A DNA stretch of 64,000 nucleotides from Bacteroidales bacterium (lineage in GTDB: Bacteria; Bacteroidota; Bacteroidia; Bacteroidales; UBA932), in contig JAAYJQ010000012.1 in assembly GCA_012522855.1 (NCBI GenBank), forward strand, positions 167,476 through 231,475, written 5' to 3'. Positions 10,071 to 20,836 of the stretch are shown in pieces. Numbering within the stretch: position 1 is the stretch's first letter; every line of letters begins with the position of its first letter. The notes under the pieces were generated by a model that was not told the DNA's origin, ran no database searches, and worked only from the letters and a program-made list of their open reading frames with translations. Both the position numbers and the translations under genes were made by a program.

Positions 10071-10988
10071 TCAAGGATCCGCGATACGGCAGCGGGCCAG
10101 TTTGGGCGCGCGTTCGGGATCCAGGATACCGGCATCGATCAGATTTTCGACCGACCACCGGTCGCGGGGGTTGTTTTCCCGGAAGAGCACGATGCCGCGG
10201 GCTGCATATTTCCCGATGTAAGGGTGTGTCCGCAGCCTCTCTTCGGGCAGGGTCCACAGCGGATACGGCTTCTGCTCTCCGAGGGTAACCAGATCCTTCA
10301 ACCCGTCGAATTTTTCCTGGTCGAAATGTCGGATGTCCATCAATTGTTCCGGGTAGGAATATCCCCCCAGTTCTTCGCGATAGGATACCATCCGGGCGGC
10401 GAAATATTTCCCGATGCCCGGCAGGGTCTCGAAGGCTGCGGAATCGGCCGTATTCAGATTGATGGCAGGGATGTCGATGTACGGTGCGAGCCGCCGATAC
10501 ACGGAGTCCGCTACGACGAAGGATTTTGCAAAATCGCTTTTCCGTCGGTACCTGCCCCCTTTCTGCCGGTAGTTGTCGATGGCTTGCGCCTGTTTCAGAG
10601 AAAAGCCCAGCCGCATCAGGTCCTCGACAGACACCGTGTTGGGGTCGAAACGGAAACATTCGTATCTCCTCGGGGTGTACTGGAGACGGATCTGGCGGGC
10701 GGCGGGACTGTGGTCGGCGTCTCCCCGGTACTGTGCGGATCCGGCAGTTCTTTTCGGTTCCCCGGCGGACGGATTGCCGGAATAAGCATGAGGAGGGAGG
10801 GAATCCTTCCCGGTGACAATGAACACGGTGTCCGGACGGTCGTGATGGGCAACGATGCGGGTCACGGCAGCGTGGTGGACGAAGAGGGCGACTTGGTAGC
10901 CGATGATCAGAAAGACGAGGGCGATCGCCCCGATGACGAAGGAAGCGGACGGCTTTCTCGCGTCCTTCTTTTCTGAAGTTTTTTTCAT
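10071..10988 (-). CDS. Helix-hairpin-helix (ComEA-like) domain protein
   Basis: N-terminal TM, repeated HhH motifs (INLNTADSAAFETLPGIGKYFAARMVSYRE; LRTHPYIGKYAARGIVLFRE). Confidence 0.85.
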   Translation of the reverse strand: MKKTSEKKDARKPSASFVIGAIALVFLIIGYQVALFVHHAAVTRIVAHHDRPDTVFIVTGKDSLPPHAYSGNPSAGEPKRTAGSAQYRGDADHSPAARQIRLQYTPRRYECFRFDPNTVSVEDLMRLGFSLKQAQAIDNYRQKGGRYRRKSDFAKSFVVADSVYRRLAPYIDIPAINLNTADSAAFETLPGIGKYFAARMVSYREELGGYSYPEQLMDIRHFDQEKFDGLKDLVTLGEQKPYPLWTLPEERLRTHPYIGKYAARGIVLFRENNPRDRWSVENLIDAGILDPERAPKLARCRIADP

Positions 10989-11014
10989 AGCGTTTCTGTT
11001 CGGTTAAACAAGAT

Positions 11015-11698
11015 TCAAGGGTCGGGCGGGGCACCGGCGACAACGATCACGGCCTCGCCTTTCGGGACATGCTCCCGGTACCACGCTGCGATCTCCGAAA
11101 GCGGGCCGCGGCGATGTTCTTCATGGATTTTGGAGATTTCCCGAGCGACGGAGCAGGGCCGGTCCGGGCCGAAACAATCCGCGAGCTGTTCCAGGGTTTT
11201 GACCAGCCGATAGGGGGATTCGTAGAACACCATCGTCCGCGGTTCGGAGGCGAGCGCGTTCAGCCGTGTCAGCCGGCCTTTCTTGACCGGCAGGAAACCT
11301 TCGAAGCAGAAGCGGTCGCAGGGAAGGCCGGAAGAAACAAGGGCGGGGATGCAGGCGGTCGCGCCGGGAAGGGTCTGCACCTCTATTCCTTCTGCGATGC
11401 AGGTTCGGGCAAGCAAGAAACCCGGATCGGAAATACCCGGAGTTCCGGCATCGCTGATCAAGGCGACATCCAGCCCGCTCAGGATCCGGTCTTTGATCAC
11501 TTCTACCGTCTGGTGTTCATTGAATTTGTGGTGCGATCGCAGTTTTCCGCGGATATCATAGCGCTGCAACAGAATCCCGCTCACGCGGGTGTCTTCGGCC
11601 AGAATGAGGTCGACATCCCTCAGTACCTGCACTGCCCTGAAGGTCATGTCCTCCAGGTTGCCGATGGGCGTGGGAACGATGTAGAGTTTGCCGGCCAT
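11015..11698 (-). CDS. rsmI: 16S rRNA (cytidine1402-2'-O)-methyltransferase
   Basis: MAGKLYIVPTPIGNLEDMTFRAVQVLRDVDLILAEDTR; SDAGTPGISDPG; LPGATA. Confidence 0.93.
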   Translation of the reverse strand: MAGKLYIVPTPIGNLEDMTFRAVQVLRDVDLILAEDTRVSGILLQRYDIRGKLRSHHKFNEHQTVEVIKDRILSGLDVALISDAGTPGISDPGFLLARTCIAEGIEVQTLPGATACIPALVSSGLPCDRFCFEGFLPVKKGRLTRLNALASEPRTMVFYESPYRLVKTLEQLADCFGPDRPCSVAREISKIHEEHRRGPLSEIAAWYREHVPKGEAVIVVAGAPPDP

Positions 11699-11721
11699 GC
11701 GCAGGTCTTTTCGATCGGAGA

Positions 11722-12360
11722 TCAGCTGAGTTTCCGGCGCACCGCCATCATGAGCCGGTAGACCGTCCCGCCGTTCATGTTCCAGTCCGGGAAGTGATCC
11801 CGGATGTACCCGAGGGCTTCCTCGAGGGAGTCCATAGCATTGAAGGCAGCGATGGTGTCCCGAAACAGAATGGGGTCTTCTTTGAAAAGGGAATTGATCA
11901 GGAGCACGCGGTCATTGAGGGAAATCGCGCTGATGATGTTCTTGACCGGGGATCCCGGACGATCGGTTCGCCAGGCCTGCTTTTCAGCCATGACATCCAT
12001 GACCGCCTTGTCCGCTTTCCGGGTGTCCATCACCGCTTTCTTGGGTTTGATCGCGGCTTTCTCGGGTTCCGTCTTCACGGATTTCGAAACGAAGTCCGGA
12101 ACGTCGATCTCCGCATCGGAGATGGAAATGTCGATTGGTTCCTGCGGAAGATCCTCAGCGGGTTCTTTGGCTTCGACCTGCGGCTCGGGCAAAGCGGTTG
12201 AAACTGCGGGAGTCTCTTCCTGCGCTTCAGGATCCGCAGGCAGCGGACCGGCATCCTGGAGGGTCTCCTTCACCTCTTTTTCCAAAGCGTCGAGTTGTAA
12301 TCTGAGGGCTTCGATTTTCTGCAGAAGCTCGGACCGGGTTTCGTTTTCAGTATTTCCCAT
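11722..12360 (-). CDS. Conserved hypothetical protein (coiled-coil N-terminus)
   Basis: Start chosen at MGNTENETRSELLQKIEALRLQLDALEKEV; C-terminal ISLNDRVLLINSLFKEDPILFRDTIAAFNAMDSLEEA. Confidence 0.7.
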   Translation of the reverse strand: MGNTENETRSELLQKIEALRLQLDALEKEVKETLQDAGPLPADPEAQEETPAVSTALPEPQVEAKEPAEDLPQEPIDISISDAEIDVPDFVSKSVKTEPEKAAIKPKKAVMDTRKADKAVMDVMAEKQAWRTDRPGSPVKNIISAISLNDRVLLINSLFKEDPILFRDTIAAFNAMDSLEEALGYIRDHFPDWNMNGGTVYRLMMAVRRKLS

Positions 12361-12414
12361 ACGGTGTAAATTAACTATATTTGCGAAGCAATATCCTGAA
12401 CACAAATCTATACA

Positions 12415-12987
12415 ATGTTTTTAGAAAACACAAGAAAAGCAGGCTGTATCGAGGTGATCTGCGGCTCCATGTTTTCCGGCAAAACCGAAGAACTCATCAG
12501 AAGGCTGAAACGTGCCCAGTTCGCCAACCAGAAGATCGAAATCTTCAAGCCGGCGGTCGATACGCGGTATTCCCAAGAAGACGTCGTGTCCCACGACTTG
12601 CAAAAGATTTCCTGCACTTCGGTCCGAGATCCCCGCGAGATGCTGGAAGTGGCCTCCGATGTCCGGGTGGTGGGCATTGATGAAGCGCAGTTCTACGACG
12701 CCTCCCTGGTCGAAGTCGCCCAGGCTCTTGCGAATCGGGGCGTTCGCGTGATTATCGCAGGACTTGATACGGACTATCTAGGCAAGCCGTTCGGGTCGAT
12801 GCCGGCCCTCATGGCCATTGCTGAGGATGTCCAGAAAGTCCATGCCATCTGCGTGAGATGTGGAAATCTCGCCAACCATTCTCACCGTCTCTCCAAAAGC
12901 CGGGAACTGGTCGTTCTCGGAGAGAAGGACGTGTACGAGCCGTTGTGCCGGGAGTGTTACAACAAAGCGATGGCGGAGGAAGTTTAG
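12415..12987 (+). CDS. tdk: Thymidine kinase
   Basis: [31 protein letters not shown]; zinc cysteines CVRCG and CRECY. Confidence 0.95.
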   Translation: MFLENTRKAGCIEVICGSMFSGKTEELIRRLKRAQFANQKIEIFKPAVDTRYSQEDVVSHDLQKISCTSVRDPREMLEVASDVRVVGIDEAQFYDASLVEVAQALANRGVRVIIAGLDTDYLGKPFGSMPALMAIAEDVQKVHAICVRCGNLANHSHRLSKSRELVVLGEKDVYEPLCRECYNKAMAEEV

Positions 12988-14012
12988 TCCTTGATCTTCT
13001 TCAAGGATTCGCGGATCTTTGACTCGATTTCATCGCAGAGTTCCGGATTGTCGCGCAGCAGCTGCTTCGTGGCCTCGCGTCCCTGCGTAAGTTTTTGGCC
13101 GTTATAGCTGAACCAGGAGCCGCTCTTTTCGACGATACTGTACTCGACCCCCAGATCCAGCACTTCTCCTGTCCGGGAGATCCCTTCGCCGAATACGATG
13201 TCGAATTCCGCCTTCTTGAACGGCGGCGCCATTTTGTTCTTCACGACCTTGACCCGGGTCCGGTTCCCGAGCGCTTCCTCTCCGTCTTTGATCTGGGTGA
13301 TTCGGCGGACGTCTATGCGCACGGACGCATAGAACTTCAAGGCGTTTCCTCCCGTGGTCGTTTCAGGGTTGCCGAACATGATGCCGATCTTCTCGCGCAA
13401 CTGGTTGATGAAGATGCAGCAGGTGTTGGTCTTGGCGATGTTGGCGGTGAGTTTCCGCAAGGCCTGGCTCATAAGCCGGGCCTGGAGTCCGACCTTGCTG
13501 TCGCCCATTTCTCCTTCGATCTCCGCCTTCGGAGTCAGGGCCGCTACCGAGTCGATGACCACGATGTCGATCGCCCCGGAACGGATGAGGTTGTCCGCGA
13601 TTTCAAGGGCTTGTTCCCCGTTGTCCGGCTGTGAAATGAGCAATGTTTCCAAATTGACGCCCAACGCCTTCGCGTACGTACGGTCGAATGCGTGTTCCGC
13701 ATCGATCATTGCTGCGATCCCGCCGAGTTTCTGAGCCTGCGCGATCGCGTGGATCGCCAGGGTCGTTTTTCCGCTTGCCTCAGGTCCGTAGATTTCCACG
13801 ATTCTGCCTCTCGGATAGCCCCCGATTCCAAGCGCGTGATCCAGCGCGATGGAACCGCTGGGAATGACCTGAACGTCCCATTGTGGCTGATCCCCCAGCT
13901 TCATGATCGTCCCTTTCCCATAATCTTTCTCAATCTTGTCGATCGTGGCCTGCAATGCCTTCAATTTGGCTGCGTTTCCCTCGTTCGACATCTCTTCAAC
14001 TGCTTTAGCCAT
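12984..14012 (-). CDS. recA: Recombinase A
   Basis: [57 protein letters not shown]. Confidence 0.98.
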   Translation of the reverse strand: MAKAVEEMSNEGNAAKLKALQATIDKIEKDYGKGTIMKLGDQPQWDVQVIPSGSIALDHALGIGGYPRGRIVEIYGPEASGKTTLAIHAIAQAQKLGGIAAMIDAEHAFDRTYAKALGVNLETLLISQPDNGEQALEIADNLIRSGAIDIVVIDSVAALTPKAEIEGEMGDSKVGLQARLMSQALRKLTANIAKTNTCCIFINQLREKIGIMFGNPETTTGGNALKFYASVRIDVRRITQIKDGEEALGNRTRVKVVKNKMAPPFKKAEFDIVFGEGISRTGEVLDLGVEYSIVEKSGSWFSYNGQKLTQGREATKQLLRDNPELCDEIESKIRESLKKIKD

Positions 14013-14140
14013 AATGTTTTGTGAGTTTAATAGGTTTCTTGGGGCGGAGGTGTTCCGCCTCTTTACAAAGTTATGAAAAAACCTGTAAAATGACGTTATT
14101 TTTGTTTAAATTTGCGTTGCCCCTGATAATCGTACCTGAA

Positions 14141-15214
14141 ATGCGTCTTAAATTGCTTGGAATGACCCCGGAAGAACTGAAGGAGGTGGCCTTGAAAGTC
14201 GACCTTCCGGCCTTTGCAGGCAAGCAGATCGCCAGATGGATGTACGGAAGCAAGGTTCGGAGCATCGACGAGATGACCAATCTGTCCAAAGCCGGGAGGG
14301 AGAGGCTGAAGGAGTCGTATGATCTCGGCCTTTCGCTGCCTTCGGATTGTCAGGTGTCCCGCGACGGAACCAAGAAGTACTTATTCTCCGTCCGTTGCGC
14401 GCGGAACCGGCCCGAAGAACCGGAAGAGAGCGCCATCGAGGCGGTGATGATTCCCGAAGAAGAACGGAAGACCCTCTGCGTGTCTTCCCAGGCTGGCTGT
14501 CGTATGGGTTGCCTCTTCTGCATGACCGGTCGTCAGGGCTTTCACGGTAATCTTTCGGTGGCGGACATTCTTTCCCAGTTTCTGGCGATTGACGAATCAG
14601 CCGACCTGTCCAATGCGGTGTTCATGGGAATGGGGGAGCCGCTGGATAATTTCGAGCAAGTGCGGCGGGCGATCAAGGTCCTGACCGCGGACTGGGGCTT
14701 CGGCTGGAGCCCGAAGCGGATCACCCTTTCCACCATCGGCGTCCTTCCGAATCTGCGACGCTGCCTCGATGAAACCCGCTGCCATTTGGCCGTCAGCCTG
14801 CACAATCCCTTTTCCGCGGAACGGAAGGAAATGATGCCCGTGGAAAAGTCTTGGCCTTTGGAGGAAGTCGTGTCCATGATTCGGGAATATGATTTCACGG
14901 GCCAACGACGCGTCAGCTTCGAATATACGATGTTCTCCGGCATCAACGACACCAAGCGCCATGCCGATGCCACCATCCGCTTGCTGAGCGGACTGGAATG
15001 TCGGGTCAACCTGATCCGATTCCACAAGATTCCGGACGTCCCCTTCGAGACCTCTCCCGATGTGACGATGGAGAATTTCCGTGACCGGCTGACGCGCCAC
15101 GGCATCTTCTGCACGATCCGCGCCTCCCGGGGAGAGGATATCCTGGCCGCTTGCGGGATGCTGGCCGACAGGCGCCGGAACCGGGGACCGGAAGCGACAA
15201 CATACTTGGAATGA
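14141..15214 (+). CDS. rlmN: 23S rRNA (adenine2503-C2)/tRNA methyltransferase RlmN (radical SAM)
   Basis: CRMGCLFCMTGRQGF (CxxxCxxC); GMGEPLDNF; start chosen at MRLKLLGMTPEELKE. Confidence 0.95.
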   Translation: MRLKLLGMTPEELKEVALKVDLPAFAGKQIARWMYGSKVRSIDEMTNLSKAGRERLKESYDLGLSLPSDCQVSRDGTKKYLFSVRCARNRPEEPEESAIEAVMIPEEERKTLCVSSQAGCRMGCLFCMTGRQGFHGNLSVADILSQFLAIDESADLSNAVFMGMGEPLDNFEQVRRAIKVLTADWGFGWSPKRITLSTIGVLPNLRRCLDETRCHLAVSLHNPFSAERKEMMPVEKSWPLEEVVSMIREYDFTGQRRVSFEYTMFSGINDTKRHADATIRLLSGLECRVNLIRFHKIPDVPFETSPDVTMENFRDRLTRHGIFCTIRASRGEDILAACGMLADRRRNRGPEATTYLE

Positions 15215-17643
15215 CAATGAATACTATGAAGACTTACTTGGGAACGAAACGCCATGTCATGGTTTTGCTCGGAATCGTGACCTTGGCTTTTTCATCCCTG
15301 GCGCAGCCGTCCCGTGTTTCCCTTTCCTCCGAATACAGCCAGTTGCGGGTCGAACGCATCAGTCCCCGGATGGATTCGATCCGGGAGCATCGCCCCACGG
15401 TCGCGCTCGTCCTCAGCGGAGGAGGGGCGAAGGGGGCGGCGCATGTGGGGGTGATCCGGTATCTGGAATCGATCGGGATGCCGATCGACATTGTGGTCGG
15501 AACCAGTATGGGCGGTCTTATCGGGGGAATGTATGCCCTCGGTTTCCGCGGCGATCAACTGGACTCGTTGATTCGGCAGATGGACTGGAACATGGTCCTC
15601 AGCGACAAGGTGCCGCGGGAATACATCTCCTACTCGGAAGCCAAGTATAACGAGAAATACCTGCTTTCCTTTCCGTTCTTCTACGGAAAAGATGAATACG
15701 AAAAGCTGCGTGAGGACGGAATGCTGTATCGTCGCAACGAGCGCGGCAACAGTGAAATCCACTTGGGCGCAGGGAACAGGGATGCCAGCAGCCTCATCAA
15801 GGACAACCTGTTGGGTAGTCTCCCGTCCGGTATGGTGTTCGGGCAAAATGTCGGGAATCTGCTCAGTTCCCTTACCGTCGGCTATCAAGATGAAATGGAC
15901 TTCTACCGGTTGCCGATTCCCTTTGTGTGTGTGGCGACCGACCTGGTCACGGGAACCGCGAAAGTCTGGACCGAAGGGAAACTGACGACCGCCCTTCGTT
16001 CCACGATGTCCATTCCGGGTATGTTCGCCCCGGTCAAAACCGGCGGGATGGTGCTGGTGGACGGAGGAATGCGGAATAATTATCCCACGGATCTTGCGAA
16101 AATGGCCGGGGCGGACTACGTGATCGGCGTTGACTTGTCCGGCGATTCGCGGGATTATTCGGAAATCAACAACCTGGGAGACATCATCGGCACCGGGGTC
16201 GAAATGTTGGGAAGGGCATCCTACGAAAGGAATGTGCTGATTCCGGATGTGACGATCAAGCCGGTTCTGAAGGAATTCAACATGCTCAGTTTCTCTGAGA
16301 GGAACATCGACACCATCGTTAACCGAGGGTACCGGGCTTCGCTGGACATGGCTGCGGAACTGGACTCCCTCAAATCGATCTTGGGGCCGGACACGACGGT
16401 CCGGTACAACCGCTCCGCCGTGGATCTCGGCGAAGAGAAGGTCATGATTTCCGGGGTGGAAATCACCGGAGTGGATGACCGGGAGAGTCTTTATCTGATG
16501 AACAAGATCGCCCTCGACGCCGGGAGCAAGATGGGGCGGGCGGAGATCGAGAATGCCGCGGCGACGATCTACGGAACCAATGCCTTTGACTATGTCACCT
16601 ACGAACTGAGCGGGGACCGCGAACCGTTCCGGCTCAAGTTCGACTGTGTGAAGGGGCCGATCCACCAGGTCGGCGTCGGGGGGCGGTTCGATACGGAAGA
16701 GATTGTCTCCGTATTGGTCAATGTGGGTCTGAATGTTCACAAGCTTCAGGGGTCTTCTGTCGATTTCACAGCCAAGGTGGGAACGAATCCTTACGCCAAC
16801 CTCAATTATTCCTTCGTAACCCGCAGGGGGACGTCTCTCAATGCGATGGCCGGGATCCGCTATACGGATCGGAATGCCTTCAGCATCGGAGACAACCGGT
16901 TCAAGATCAATTTCATCAACATCCGGCAGGAGTTCTACCTGTCGAACATCAAATGGTCCAAGTACTTTTTGAGAACCGGAATCCGGAACGACTGGTACAG
17001 CGTCAACTCCATGATGGCCGAGCAGGTGATCGGAGACTACGATTTGGAGCAGCTCAAGAACGACTACATTACCTACTTCTTCAATGCCGGGCGGGATGAT
17101 TTCGACAACGGCTACATCCCGACGAAAGGCTCCTCGCTGGGCGTATCCTACGAATGGGTGTTTGGAGGTTTTCCGCACAAGTTCAACAATTTCCACACGG
17201 TCCTTTTCAACTGGAAAAGCATTGCGGGAGGAGACGCCTTCGCTTTTATTCCCTCGCTCAGTTTCCGTTTTCTGTTCGGCGAGGACGTGCCGATTCCTTT
17301 CACCAACACCATGGGAGGCAGCATGGCGGGCAGGTATCTGGATCAGCAGCTGCCTTTCATCGGGATCAACAACGCGGCTGCCATGCAGAACATGCTCGGC
17401 ATCGCCCGAACCGACTTCCGGGTCAAATTGTTCAAAAACAACTACCTGACCGCCATCGCCAACTATGCTGTCTCGTGCAACGAGTTCAACCAATTGAAGA
17501 GCGCGTACGCTAATACGGATCATTTCGGAGTCGGACTGCAGTACACCTACAATCTTATCCTCGGTCCCGTGAGCGCCAACCTCCACTGGTCCACCTACAC
17601 CCGCCGGGTCGGGGCCTACTTCAGCATCGGCTTTGACTTCTGA
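15211..17643 (+). CDS. Patatin-like phospholipase fused to a BamA/Omp85-like outer-membrane domain
   Basis: VALVLSGGGAKGAAHVGVI, GTSMGGLIGG (GxSxG), DGGMRNNYP (DGG); C-terminal beta-barrel ending in F. ATGA overlap with the rlmN stop. Confidence 0.9.
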   Translation: MTMNTMKTYLGTKRHVMVLLGIVTLAFSSLAQPSRVSLSSEYSQLRVERISPRMDSIREHRPTVALVLSGGGAKGAAHVGVIRYLESIGMPIDIVVGTSMGGLIGGMYALGFRGDQLDSLIRQMDWNMVLSDKVPREYISYSEAKYNEKYLLSFPFFYGKDEYEKLREDGMLYRRNERGNSEIHLGAGNRDASSLIKDNLLGSLPSGMVFGQNVGNLLSSLTVGYQDEMDFYRLPIPFVCVATDLVTGTAKVWTEGKLTTALRSTMSIPGMFAPVKTGGMVLVDGGMRNNYPTDLAKMAGADYVIGVDLSGDSRDYSEINNLGDIIGTGVEMLGRASYERNVLIPDVTIKPVLKEFNMLSFSERNIDTIVNRGYRASLDMAAELDSLKSILGPDTTVRYNRSAVDLGEEKVMISGVEITGVDDRESLYLMNKIALDAGSKMGRAEIENAAATIYGTNAFDYVTYELSGDREPFRLKFDCVKGPIHQVGVGGRFDTEEIVSVLVNVGLNVHKLQGSSVDFTAKVGTNPYANLNYSFVTRRGTSLNAMAGIRYTDRNAFSIGDNRFKINFINIRQEFYLSNIKWSKYFLRTGIRNDWYSVNSMMAEQVIGDYDLEQLKNDYITYFFNAGRDDFDNGYIPTKGSSLGVSYEWVFGGFPHKFNNFHTVLFNWKSIAGGDAFAFIPSLSFRFLFGEDVPIPFTNTMGGSMAGRYLDQQLPFIGINNAAAMQNMLGIARTDFRVKLFKNNYLTAIANYAVSCNEFNQLKSAYANTDHFGVGLQYTYNLILGPVSANLHWSTYTRRVGAYFSIGFDF

Positions 17644-17654
17644 TCCCGTGACCT

Positions 17655-18122
17655 ATGCATGACGCGAATTACCGGAAAATACTCTCCAGTCTGCAAGCCC
17701 AATGTTCCAAGCGGGAATATTGCCGTTCCGACGTATTCAGAAAGGCGGTCGAGGCCTTGGATGGGGATCGGGTTTCCGCCGGCGAATTGGTCGCCTCCTT
17801 GGTCGAGGACAAGTTTGTCGACGACCTCAGGTATGCCACGGCCTTCGCCCGTGACAAGGCGCATCTCTCCGGGTGGGGACCGGTGAAGATTTCCTATCTG
17901 CTTTCGGGAAAGGGGATCGCGAAGGAGGACATCCGCCGGGCTTTGGAGGAAATCGACCCCGACGCGCTTTCCCGGAAAATGCGATCGGTGCTGGAGGCTA
18001 AACGCAAGTCGCTCCGGGGGGATCCGCAGGAGAAGCTCAAGCTTTTGAAATTCGCGCTTTCGCGCGGATATACCTACGAGTCCGTTTCACAAGCGGTCGA
18101 TGACATTCTGGCCGATCGGTGA
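17655..18122 (+). CDS. recX: Regulatory protein RecX
   Basis: CSKREYCRSDVFRKA; FVDDLRYATAFARDKAHLSGWGPVKISYLLSGKGI. Confidence 0.9.
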   Translation: MHDANYRKILSSLQAQCSKREYCRSDVFRKAVEALDGDRVSAGELVASLVEDKFVDDLRYATAFARDKAHLSGWGPVKISYLLSGKGIAKEDIRRALEEIDPDALSRKMRSVLEAKRKSLRGDPQEKLKLLKFALSRGYTYESVSQAVDDILADR

Positions 18123-18215
18123 TCCCCTTCCGGCTTCCGAGAAAATAGCGGAAAATGCTGGGAACAGGGAAGAATTTGTTAACTTTGCAAGCCGGAAACG
18201 AACTCTTCAATCAAG

Positions 18216-19157
18216 ATGAAAGCAATTGTAAAGACTGATTTCAACCTGCCGGGTCAGGCGGGGAAGTATGTCGGCAAAGTGCGCGATGTGTACGACATAG
18301 CCGGAAAGTACCTCGTGATGGTGGTGACGGACCGCATTTCCGCCTTTGACGTGGTATTACCCGAAGGAATCCCCTACAAGGGACAGATATTGAACCGGAT
18401 CGCCGCCAAATTCCTGGATGCGACCCGGGACATCCTTCCGAACTGGAAGCTCGCTGTTCCGGATCCGTGCGTGACGGTCGGTTACAAGTGCGAGCCCTTT
18501 CAAGTCGAGATGGTGATCCGCGGCTATCTCGCTGGCCATGCATGGCGAGAATACAAGGCGGGCAAGCGTTCGATCTGCGGATGCCCGATGCCGGACGGAA
18601 TGGTGGAGAATCAGAAATTCCCGGAGCCCTTGGTCACTCCGACCACGAAGGCGCTTGAAGGCCACGACCAAGACATCTCCAAGGAGGAGATCATCGCCGG
18701 CGGACTGGTCGGACGGGAGGACTACGAAAAACTCGAGGCCTATACCCGCGCGATTTTTCAGCGCGGCGCCGAGATCGCGGCGAAGGAGGGGCTTATCCTC
18801 GTAGACACCAAGTACGAGTTCGGAAAGCGAGACGGAGTGATCTACCTGATGGACGAAGTCCACACACCGGATTCGTCGCGTTATTTCTACGCCGACGGCT
18901 ATGCGGAGCGTCTGGACGCGGGCGAGCGTCAGAGGCAGCTTTCCAAGGAGTTCGTCCGGGAATGGCTGATGGCGAACGGATTCCAGGGACTTGAAGGCCA
19001 GCAAGTGCCGGAGATGACACCGGAAGTCGTGAACGGCATTACGGACCGGTATGTCGAACTGTTCGAGCGCATCGCCGGCGAACCCTTCGAGCGGAAGGAA
19101 TATTCCACTGAAAGCATCGAAGCCAACATCAAGGCCTGTCTCGCCGAACTCGGCTGA
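18216..19157 (+). CDS. purC: Phosphoribosylaminoimidazole-succinocarboxamide synthase (SAICAR synthetase)
   Basis: [47 protein letters not shown]. Confidence 0.95.
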   Translation: MKAIVKTDFNLPGQAGKYVGKVRDVYDIAGKYLVMVVTDRISAFDVVLPEGIPYKGQILNRIAAKFLDATRDILPNWKLAVPDPCVTVGYKCEPFQVEMVIRGYLAGHAWREYKAGKRSICGCPMPDGMVENQKFPEPLVTPTTKALEGHDQDISKEEIIAGGLVGREDYEKLEAYTRAIFQRGAEIAAKEGLILVDTKYEFGKRDGVIYLMDEVHTPDSSRYFYADGYAERLDAGERQRQLSKEFVREWLMANGFQGLEGQQVPEMTPEVVNGITDRYVELFERIAGEPFERKEYSTESIEANIKACLAELG

Positions 19158-19207
19158 TCTCGTTTTTTCTCTGCAGCGTGATACCTAACGCATTGTTTCT
19201 TAATCTA

Positions 19208-19253
19208 TAACGATAATGCCCTAGGGCAATTTTACCCTAGGGTATTGTTGTTA
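19208..19253. terminator. Long hairpin downstream of purC, between convergent genes
   Basis: taacgataatgccctaggg / ccctagggtattgttgtta: 19-bp stem with three G-U-compatible positions and an 8-nt loop. Confidence 0.65.
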
Positions 19254-19345
19254 ATAAATGAATAAGAGGACGTTATCGATCACGGTTCGTCAGGCCGCTA
19301 CCGGATGGTGATGGAGTTGAGGAGGACGAGGGTGATGAATGCTTT

Positions 19346-19849
19346 TTACTTGTCGTTTGTCTCTTTCAGCGTGAGCCGGAACTTGATGCTTTTCGATCCG
19401 CCGGGGAACGTTTTGGTTTCCACCTCGCGGAATCCCAGTTTCCGATACACATCTCCGTCCGACCAGGCCGCGTCAGCGTAGCTCATGACGTCGTCCGGCT
19501 TCGTCTCTTTGATGAAGGCCGCCAGCATCTTCCCCATCGCTCCGTCGACTGCCAGTCCCTGCAGCGACGCGTACCGCACCCATTCAGCGGATTGGATGAC
19601 CCGGTCCCCGGTCTTCCAGCGGCGTGGCCCCGAAAAGCCTGCTACGGCGACCAAGGTGCCGGGCGGAGGGCTTTCTGCCGGCTTTCCATTCTGTTTTGCC
19701 CGGCCGGTTCGAGTCACGAACAGCCCGTAGTATCGTCCGCAACGCGTGTGCCCCATGCGGTGATTCGCATCCAGGAACGGTTGGGCGATTGTCCGGTCGA
19801 TCCGCTCCACGGCGCAATTCCGCGCGAATATTCTGATCAAGCCATCCAT
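19346..19849 (-). CDS. Hypothetical protein, possibly GNAT-like
   Basis: MDGLIRIFARNCAVERIDRTIAQPFLDANHRMGHTRCGRYYGLFV...VRYASLQGLAVDGAMGKMLAAFIKETKPDDVMSYADAAWSDGDVYRKLGFREVE; the C-terminal 'VYRKLGF' resembles acyltransferase folds. Confidence 0.6.
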   Translation of the reverse strand: MDGLIRIFARNCAVERIDRTIAQPFLDANHRMGHTRCGRYYGLFVTRTGRAKQNGKPAESPPPGTLVAVAGFSGPRRWKTGDRVIQSAEWVRYASLQGLAVDGAMGKMLAAFIKETKPDDVMSYADAAWSDGDVYRKLGFREVETKTFPGGSKSIKFRLTLKETNDK

Positions 19850-20035
19850 CGTAGTGTTGCCTCCGCAAAGTTATGAATGATTTTGAATATTCGTCTCTGC
19901 GGGTACAGGAACATTCGTTTTGTTCTCTGTAAATATTTATATATTTTTACGAGATTAGAACGATTCTTTATTATTCGATATGTCAGGATTTAGGGTGTAT
20001 GAAGCGGGGGATTCCGGCATCGCGGACAAGATGGT

Positions 20036-20836
20036 ATGGAGGAAGTAATGGGCAGGAGGCGTGTAGGAAGGCGCAAGTTTTGGAGTCTGATCTTCATCAA
20101 GATTCCGCTTGCGTTTGTTGTGATTTCCATTCTGTGGGTCTTGCTCCTGAAATGGTGCCCGGTTCTGGTCACTCCGCTGATGATCCAGCGATCGATCGAA
20201 TACTGTGGTGATGATTCATTCCACACGCACAAGAAATGGGTCTCCTATGAAAACATTACCCCGGAAATGGCCCGTGCGGTGATCGCTTGCGAGGACAATC
20301 TGTTCGATAAGCACAACGGGTTCGATACGACGGCTATTCAGAAGGCAAGGAAAGAATACAAAACCGGCCGACGGAATTTTTTGCGCGGGGCCAGCACCAT
20401 TTCTCAGCAGACTGCCAAGAACGTCTTCCTTCTCCCGTCCCGTTCTTATGTCCGCAAGGCGTTTGAAGTTTATTTCACCATCTTGATCGAACGGATCCGG
20501 GGCAAGAAACGGATTATGGAAGTTTATCTCAACGTAATCGAAACCGGAAAGGGATTGTACGGTGTGGAGGCAGCCGCGAACCATTTTTTTCACACGACGG
20601 CCGCGAAGTTGACCCGCGACCAGTGCTGCCTGATCGCCGCCTGTCTCAAGAATCCCATAATTTTCGACATCGCCAATCCTACCCCCTATGTCCATTCCTG
20701 CGCCTTCCGGATCAGAATGGCGCAGCTGAAACTGCGCTACCCGGACTGGATCTACCATATAAAAACCAAACACAAACAAGACCGCCCTTCCGTGAAAAAG
20801 ACTTCCGGTCAAACCCGTAAAACAACGAAAAAATGA
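20036..20836 (+). CDS. mtgA: Monofunctional biosynthetic peptidoglycan transglycosylase (GT51)
   Basis: VIACEDNLFDKHNGFD; RGASTISQQTAKNVFL; IMEVYLNVIETGKGLYGVEAAANHFF. Confidence 0.93.
   Translation: MEEVMGRRRVGRRKFWSLIFIKIPLAFVVISILWVLLLKWCPVLVTPLMIQRSIEYCGDDSFHTHKKWVSYENITPEMARAVIACEDNLFDKHNGFDTTAIQKARKEYKTGRRNFLRGASTISQQTAKNVFLLPSRSYVRKAFEVYFTILIERIRGKKRIMEVYLNVIETGKGLYGVEAAANHFFHTTAAKLTRDQCCLIAACLKNPIIFDIANPTPYVHSCAFRIRMAQLKLRYPDWIYHIKTKHKQDRPSVKKTSGQTRKTTKK

Noticed and set aside
15292-17586. 764-aa antisense ORF opposite the patatin gene
   Set aside because: Shadow ORF; the sense strand carries clear patatin and Omp85-type motifs, and the antisense translation is His/Asp/Val-rich without domains.
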